Of a stretch of DNA of 60,145 bases, positions 54,950 to 60,145 are shown one piece after another. Made by a program: the position numbers and the translations under genes. The stretch lies in NCBI GenBank assembly GCA_947467435.1, contig CANIIA010000006.1, positions 1 to 60,145 of the forward strand, written 5' to 3'. Below the pieces are notes generated by a model. It ran no database searches. It saw nothing but the letters and a program-made list of their open reading frames with translations, and was not told the origin of the DNA. Source of the DNA: Betaproteobacteria bacterium (GTDB lineage: Bacteria; Pseudomonadota; Gammaproteobacteria; Burkholderiales; SG8-39). Positions within the stretch are counted from its first letter, which is position 1; the number at the start of each line of letters is the position of its first letter.

Positions 54950-57900
54950 TGTTGGGGGTCTAACAGGCGACCGCGCGAGTCAACCGGTTGCTGCTTCGCG
55001 TTCTCATAGCGACCATTTCGGTAATAGATCAATGTGCTGTTGTCTTGCACCGCACCCTCTGGCGCATTTGGTGAGAGCACCTGCACTTGTCGACACCCAG
55101 TCTGGCCGGTTCCATAGCAGCTGTGCATGCTGTTGATGGTGCTCAGTACGTTCCAAAAGTCTTTTAACGTTAAGACCCCCGGATTTCCGCCAATACCCAC
55201 AGACACAGGGTCATTCGCAAAGTAACTAAATTGGCTATTTTTCTCAAAGAGCACCTGATCTTTAATTACCCGTTCGGCTGCGTCAGTAAATTCTTTTCCG
55301 CCCACTGGGATGCCATCAGCCTTAGCAATTAAATTAGGATTGCTAAGGCCTTGGTTGGAAAGGATGTTGTATGCATTCATACCAACCGGCCCGCCTCGAC
55401 TATGAAGCTGGCTAACGGTGGCTGCATCACCTCTGGCAGCAAGTGCCTCTGCATACGCCTTATCTTGATTGGTATACCCCAAGGTTTTTGCCAAGGATGT
55501 TTCATATGCACCAACCATGAGTTCACTTATAAAGTTACTTGCAGGTTCGTAGTGCATTAAATAAATGGTTGTTGGTTTGTTTTCCTTTGACAAAGGTTTT
55601 CCATTTTGAGCTGTGCTATCAACTTGCTCAATTACGGCATTTTGCATGGCTAACTGTGCTGCACGTTCTAGCGGATTGAAAATTCCATTCACCGCGAGCA
55701 CTGCACCTGCCTCTGCTTGTGCAATCTGATTTCGAATTTCTTCAGGTGTTCCGGTCATCAGCACCGGTTTTCCCAGCTCAGGATTCTTTGTGCAATCTTC
55801 CCCCGGAGGGCACTGCACTTTGTAAAACTTGGGGTTTTCTTTGAACATCACGCGAAACGCTTCATCAGTCAGCGTTGTAATTGCTTGAACCGCTTGATTG
55901 GTAATCGCCCGATCGGCCTCTACTTGGCGTTTCAGGGCTTCTGCGTCTTGGCGTTGCACGGCAACTTGTGCTGCATTGGCATCTGTATTGATGCCGGCAA
56001 CCGTTTGGGCGCCGGTTTTGCCGGTCCGTTGTTGCTGACTCGCTTCATCGGTAATTGTCACGCTCGCTTGGCTGATGGTCGCCAAGGTATGTCCCGTTGC
56101 ATTACTCGATTCGCTTGCGTTATTGAGTGCGTTTCCAATGATTGCTTTTGCCGCGCTGTAATTTCCTGGATCAGTCAACAGCGATGCGTTTAATGTAATT
56201 CCACTACTGGTTGCCGAAGCACGCGCACTGTTCTGTAAATCAGAAGCGGTTAACGTTCCTGTGGTTAGGCTATTCTTCCCTTCGTCCACCGCACGGTCGC
56301 TACTGGTGATTGCGCCACCGGCTAAGCCGGTGTTGCCTTTGACGTTGACCGCAAACCCAGCATCCCCCGCGCGCAGTGCGGTTTGCTCAACCACGGATTG
56401 GTAATTACTGTCGACATTGGTGCGGCCCATGCTCAAGCTACCGCCCACGGGGCTTCCGGGGCCGGCATTTAAGCTCACCGACGCGCCCGCTGTGCGCGAT
56501 GTTTCGCGGCTGGTGCTCGTTTCTTGCAAGCTTTCAATTTGTAAGTTGCCGCCTACGTTGACCTCGACGCGCTGGGCGCCTGCCACCGCACCACGTAACT
56601 GCGTGTCGCCCCCCGAAGTCATTTGCAAGGTGTTGCCGGCTTCTAAATTGGTATTGGTGTAGGTCACGTCATTGGCTGTGCCGGCAGTGGTGCCTTTGCT
56701 TTGGCTCAACGTGATCGATGCCGCAGGTTTAGTAAATGTGCTCACGCTCACTCCAAGGCTGCTGCTTGAAGAACTGCCCTTGGATGTTTGATCGCTGGTG
56801 TTTTGTGCGGCGAGGAGTTGAACGGCGTTGTCTGCCTGCAACTTGATGGTGTTGCCGGCATTAACGGTGCTGCCTTGAATGGTGACGTTGCTCTCTGCGC
56901 CCGCGCCAGCGGCACGAATGCTGACGTTTTCTCCGGCGTTCACCGAAGAGCCAACCGCACGATCGATGGTTTGTACGCTTTGATTGTCGCTACGCGAGCT
57001 ACCCACACTGACGCTTAAACTCACGCCCCCCATTTGCTCCGGATTTTTTACGACTTGCTCTGCTGCCGTTGCCACAGCGATTCCGCTCGCGGCAAGCGCC
57101 AGTGCTTTCATGCGATCACTTTTTGTGTGGTCGGCCGCACTCGACATTTGACTCACGGTTTGCGCAGCGGTGAGCACCGCATTATTTGCACCAATGGTGA
57201 GTCCGCTTTGCGATGTATACGAATCGGTTTGCGTGCGCATGGTTTCGCGTGCTTCTAGAATTTGAACTGACTGCCCAGAAAACGCGACGTTACCTTGCGG
57301 AGCGATGACTTGGCTGCCTATTTGACGAAGTTTTTCACCTGCGGTGATCGTGACGTCGCCCTCAAGGCTGCCGATCACGCTACCAGTAGCGCGCTGTCCA
57401 GTGGCTTGAGTATTGGTACCGCTTTGTTGCGTACCGATGGTGATGTTGACGCCTCCGGAATGCAGGAGGCCGGATTTTTTTTCATCTCGTTGGTGGCTCT
57501 CACTGAAGTTGGTGGTCGCAGCTGTCACGTTGACATCCCGTGCCGCTGTGATGGCGGTTCCTGCGCTGCTCACCACTTGGCTGCCGGTGATCTGTACGTC
57601 CCGACCGGCGCTGATATTGACCCGATCACCCGACACACTGCTGGCAATCGCATTTTCTTGCGACTGCGTGTTGCGCGCGACCACTTCTTTGCTCGACCAC
57701 CAGCTACCCGAACTCACGCTGCGCGATGCGTGATCCAAACTTGTTTCCGAAACGCCCGACACCAAATTCACATCGCGACCCGCCGACAAGTTAACCGCGC
57801 CTTGTGCACTTGTAATCTCGGCGGCACGCGCATTGAGGTCGACACCCGCGCTTAGTTGTAGCGCACCAGTGGTTTGAATGCGACTACCGGTTTCGGTGCT

Positions 57901-60145
57901 GTTGGCGTCTCGTTTGTAGTTTTGTTCATTCCAGACGACGGCTTGTTGTTCGCCTGTTTTTACTGTGCCCAAATTGATTTGTTGGCCCGCAGCGATAGCC
58001 GTGGTACCAGGTCCCTGATTAGCGACCTCGGCAGCGGTGAGATTGGCATTACGGCCAGCATATGCAATGAGCGTGCCCGTGCCACCGCTCACATACAAGC
58101 CGGCGACACGATCGAGATTGGTGCGGCTGCCTTGGCTCGAGGTTTGCGTGTTGGTCGTGGTGGTCACATTTAGATCACGACCCGCACTCAGCGCCAATTG
58201 ATTGGTGGCTCCAATCGTGCCACCCACATTATTGATGTCGTTTCGTGCAGTGACTCCAACATCAGCGCCAGTGATACGACCACCAAGGTTTTGAATATTT
58301 TCAGCGGTCAATGCAACTACATTCCGGCCTGCGATGGTGCCTTGGTTAGTGAGATCGCCGCTCAAGTTAAGGCGTACGGAATCACCCGAAATTAACGCGC
58401 CATTATTTTGTAAATCACCCGCACGCACCATGACATAGAGTTGCGGCACCAAGGCTTTGGTGGTGCTGCCATTAGCCAGCGTGATGTCTTTTTCAACGAG
58501 CCAAACAATATCACTCGTCAGTTGCGCCATTTGCGCCGCACTTAAAGAAACGCCCGGGATAAGGTTGTTTTTTTGCGCAAAGCTCACGCCGTTATTCATG
58601 AGCGCCGCATATTGCACCTCATCGTCGGCATAGCCGTTGAGAAACCGTCTACCCGTCAGTGCGGCGATTTGATCGCGCACGAGCTTTTGTTCATAAAAGC
58701 CATCGCCTATACGTTTTTGTGTTGCTGCCGAGTTAAACGAAAGGGCATTCAGTAGATAGTCAGAGGAAAGCCAGTTGCGGTAGTTGGCAAATGCCGGATC
58801 CGTTTCAACGATATAGGGCTTAGTGGGATTGGGGTTTTGATGAAATAAACCGCTGTCTGGAATGACGATCTTGCCAAAATCAACGCTGCCGACATTACCG
58901 CCGGTGTCTTTAGTTGAGATGACTTGAATCTTTGTGCCCGTGCCTTGTGGGCGGGTGTTTTGTTGGTAACTCAACGCCCCCAACGAAATAGTCTCCTCAA
59001 CAGGCGCTGGTTGATAGTAGGATGACTGGATTTCTGTATAGTCGTTATCTCTTCCTGGAGGTTGATGAGCGATGTAGTGATAAAGCGTCCCGTTATCAAG
59101 CGTGATGCGCTGACCGGTACCAGCGTTGTTGATCAGGCTGCCAATTTCCCCTGTAATTGCGCCCCCCGCAATGATTTTGCTTTTATCGTTGTTTAGCGTG
59201 TCAGCCGTAATACGCATCCCACCACCAGATTGGATGGCGGCTGGATCTGTTGTATCAATCTGTGTTTCAGTGATTTTTCTGTTGTAGTCATAGCGAAAGC
59301 TATTTTCGTAGGCCGACCCGTGAATCACCCATTGATAATAGCTGTCACGTTCGATCTTAGTGTACGCGTCGGGAAACCGCTGGCTTGCGCCTTCGCCCTG
59401 AAATTCCTGGATCCATTGGTCATAAATCAGCACCGTTTTGGTTTTAAAGTGCTCATTGGTGTTATTGATCACCTTGGCGCTGAGTTCAAGATCGCCTAAC
59501 GCTTCGATGGTGGCGCTCGCGTTATTGAGCTGCTTTGCCTGTCCCATGGCGCGATAGTTTGAATCGAGCGCGCCACCGAGGCTCATCGACCCACCGCTAA
59601 ACAGCAAGGCATGTTCGCGGTTATCGATCGTCTCCGCGCCGATGTCTAAGCGATCACGGGCGCCAATCACTGGCGCCAATCCATTTTCTGGTGCATTCAC
59701 CACGGCCTTTGCACTCAGGGCGACGTGGTTGCCGTAAATACGACCGGTCCCTAAGTTATCGATACCCTGTGCTTTGATGAACGTATCGGTGGCATCAAAT
59801 AAACCGCGGTTGATGACACGCGCGGTGCTGTCAAATAACAAGCGTTGATTGGCCTCAATTGCACTCCCGCTGCTTTGTACAAAATCTTTGGTCAAATAAA
59901 TATCGATATCGCCTGGGCTGGTGATGTGGCCGTCACCGGTCAAGCTTGCGCCCTGCAACACAACCGATCGATCCGCGCGCACTAGGCCTGTTGTGTTGGT
60001 TATTTTTTCACTGCTATTGAGGGAGACCTTCTCATCGGCGCTGACCAATCCGCGCGTGTTATCGATCAACCGTGCGTTTAATTGGACATTTTTCGCTGCA
60101 ATCCCCAGTGTGTCGGCATGGGTGTCGGCGTTTATGATTTGATCA
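54946..60145 (-). CDS. Filamentous haemagglutinin/CdiA-like giant protein, N-terminus outside the window
   Basis: The frame is open through the right edge (over 1,730 residues); the gene start lies beyond. Repeating beta-helix motifs such as 'QINLGTVKTGEQ', 'DVNLVSGVSETSLDHASRSV', 'ITAARDVNVTAATTNF' and 'LSAGRDLNV' are the haemagglutinin repeats of two-partner secreted proteins. The final 350 residues are different: 'EDCTKNPELGK', a Ser-containing 'SQLHSRGGPVGMNAYNIL' elbow seen in other FHA C-termini, and a closing 'YYRNGRYENAKQQPVDSRGR'. No VENN or other pre-toxin motif is seen, so a CdiA-type toxin is not established. No TpsB transporter is in the window. Confidence 0.87.
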   Translation of the reverse strand, partial: DQIINADTHADTLGIAAKNVQLNARLIDNTRGLVSADEKVSLNSSEKITNTTGLVRADRSVVLQGASLTGDGHITSPGDIDIYLTKDFVQSSGSAIEANQRLLFDSTARVINRGLFDATDTFIKAQGIDNLGTGRIYGNHVALSAKAVVNAPENGLAPVIGARDRLDIGAETIDNREHALLFSGGSMSLGGALDSNYRAMGQAKQLNNASATIEALGDLELSAKVINNTNEHFKTKTVLIYDQWIQEFQGEGASQRFPDAYTKIERDSYYQWVIHGSAYENSFRYDYNRKITETQIDTTDPAAIQSGGGMRITADTLNNDKSKIIAGGAITGEIGSLINNAGTGQRITLDNGTLYHYIAHQPPGRDNDYTEIQSSYYQPAPVEETISLGALSYQQNTRPQGTGTKIQVISTKDTGGNVGSVDFGKIVIPDSGLFHQNPNPTKPYIVETDPAFANYRNWLSSDYLLNALSFNSAATQKRIGDGFYEQKLVRDQIAALTGRRFLNGYADDEVQYAALMNNGVSFAQKNNLIPGVSLSAAQMAQLTSDIVWLVEKDITLANGSTTKALVPQLYVMVRAGDLQNNGALISGDSVRLNLSGDLTNQGTIAGRNVVALTAENIQNLGGRITGADVGVTARNDINNVGGTIGATNQLALSAGRDLNVTTTTNTQTSSQGSRTNLDRVAGLYVSGGTGTLIAYAGRNANLTAAEVANQGPGTTAIAAGQQINLGTVKTGEQQAVVWNEQNYKRDANSTETGSRIQTTGALQLSAGVDLNARAAEITSAQGAVNLSAGRDVNLVSGVSETSLDHASRSVSSGSWWSSKEVVARNTQSQENAIASSVSGDRVNISAGRDVQITGSQVVSSAGTAITAARDVNVTAATTNFSESHQRDEKKSGLLHSGGVNITIGTQQSGTNTQATGQRATGSVIGSLEGDVTITAGEKLRQIGSQVIAPQGNVAFSGQSVQILEARETMRTQTDSYTSQSGLTIGANNAVLTAAQTVSQMSSAADHTKSDRMKALALAASGIAVATAAEQVVKNPEQMGGVSLSVSVGSSRSDNQSVQTIDRAVGSSVNAGENVSIRAAGAGAESNVTIQGSTVNAGNTIKLQADNAVQLLAAQNTSDQTSKGSSSSSSLGVSVSTFTKPAASITLSQSKGTTAGTANDVTYTNTNLEAGNTLQMTSGGDTQLRGAVAGAQRVEVNVGGNLQIESLQETSTSRETSRTAGASVSLNAGPGSPVGGSLSMGRTNVDSNYQSVVEQTALRAGDAGFAVNVKGNTGLAGGAITSSDRAVDEGKNSLTTGTLTASDLQNSARASATSSGITLNASLLTDPGNYSAAKAIIGNALNNASESSNATGHTLATISQASVTITDEASQQQRTGKTGAQTVAGINTDANAAQVAVQRQDAEALKRQVEADRAITNQAVQAITTLTDEAFRVMFKENPKFYKVQCPPGEDCTKNPELGKPVLMTGTPEEIRNQIAQAEAGAVLAVNGIFNPLERAAQLAMQNAVIEQVDSTAQNGKPLSKENKPTTIYLMHYEPASNFISELMVGAYETSLAKTLGYTNQDKAYAEALAARGDAATVSQLHSRGGPVGMNAYNILSNQGLSNPNLIAKADGIPVGGKEFTDAAERVIKDQVLFEKNSQFSYFANDPVSVGIGGNPGVLTLKDFWNVLSTINSMHSCYGTGQTGCRQVQVLSPNAPEGAVQDNSTLIYYRNGRYENAKQQPVDSRGRLLDPQQ

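Noticed and set aside
54946..56000. CdiA-CT toxin
   Set aside because: No VENN or equivalent pre-toxin motif and no recognisable nuclease or pore domain; immunity by position only.

Overview
The window reads as a chromosome segment of a betaproteobacterium of the order Burkholderiales, probably Alcaligenaceae-like. The evidence is the order tRNA-Val, thrS, infC, rpmI, rplT, pheS, pheT, ihfA, merR-type regulator, tRNA-Pro, plus a Bug-type solute receptor and a surE-pcm-nlpD block. This placement is inferred from gene order and was not tested by any search. There are no insertion sequences, CRISPR arrays or phage genes, and no stretch over 300 bases lacks a gene.

Layout. 1-3933: end of mltB, then nlpD-pcm-surE (minus strand) and an enoyl-CoA hydratase. 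3976-22495: a large minus-strand MSHA-type type IV pilus locus. In transcription order it has a PglL/Wzy-type O-oligosaccharyltransferase, mshE, mshG, one MshB-like pilin, three tandem MshA-like pilins, mshC, D, O, P, Q, then (after a 37-bp palindrome) mshI, a PilN-like gene, mshJ, K, L, M and N. 22636-30573: the translation block from tRNA-Val to tRNA-Pro, including infC with an AUC start. 30698-36937: polyphosphate and phosphate genes (sixA, ppx, phoU, ppk) and an arsC-aquaporin pair.

36934-49184 is the most interesting part: a probable phosphate-starvation membrane-remodelling island. It encodes an OlsB-like ornithine acyltransferase, DgkA, a truncated and a complete GT4 glycosyltransferase, a PAP2 phosphatase broken by one TGA, a phosphatidylserine decarboxylase, a class III aminotransferase, an Mpo1-like membrane protein, and a btaA-btaB-plcP-phoX operon. 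The proposed logic is that PlcP cuts phospholipids to diacylglycerol, BtaA and BtaB turn diacylglycerol into the phosphorus-free betaine lipid DGTS, the GT4 enzyme may glycosylate diacylglycerol, OlsB starts ornithine lipid synthesis, and PhoX with the polyphosphate enzymes handle the phosphate. Tandem 7-mers of the PhoB-box type, spaced exactly 11 bp apart, lie upstream of phoU, between olsB and dgkA, and upstream of btaA, tying these units to one regulon. A weaker array precedes the Mpo1-like gene.

49193-53512: relA, an EamA transporter and a Bug receptor. 53540-60145: a filamentous-haemagglutinin/CdiA-like giant protein (5' end beyond the window), a translationally coupled lipoprotein, and a tiny lipoprotein whose tail copies the last residues of the giant protein.
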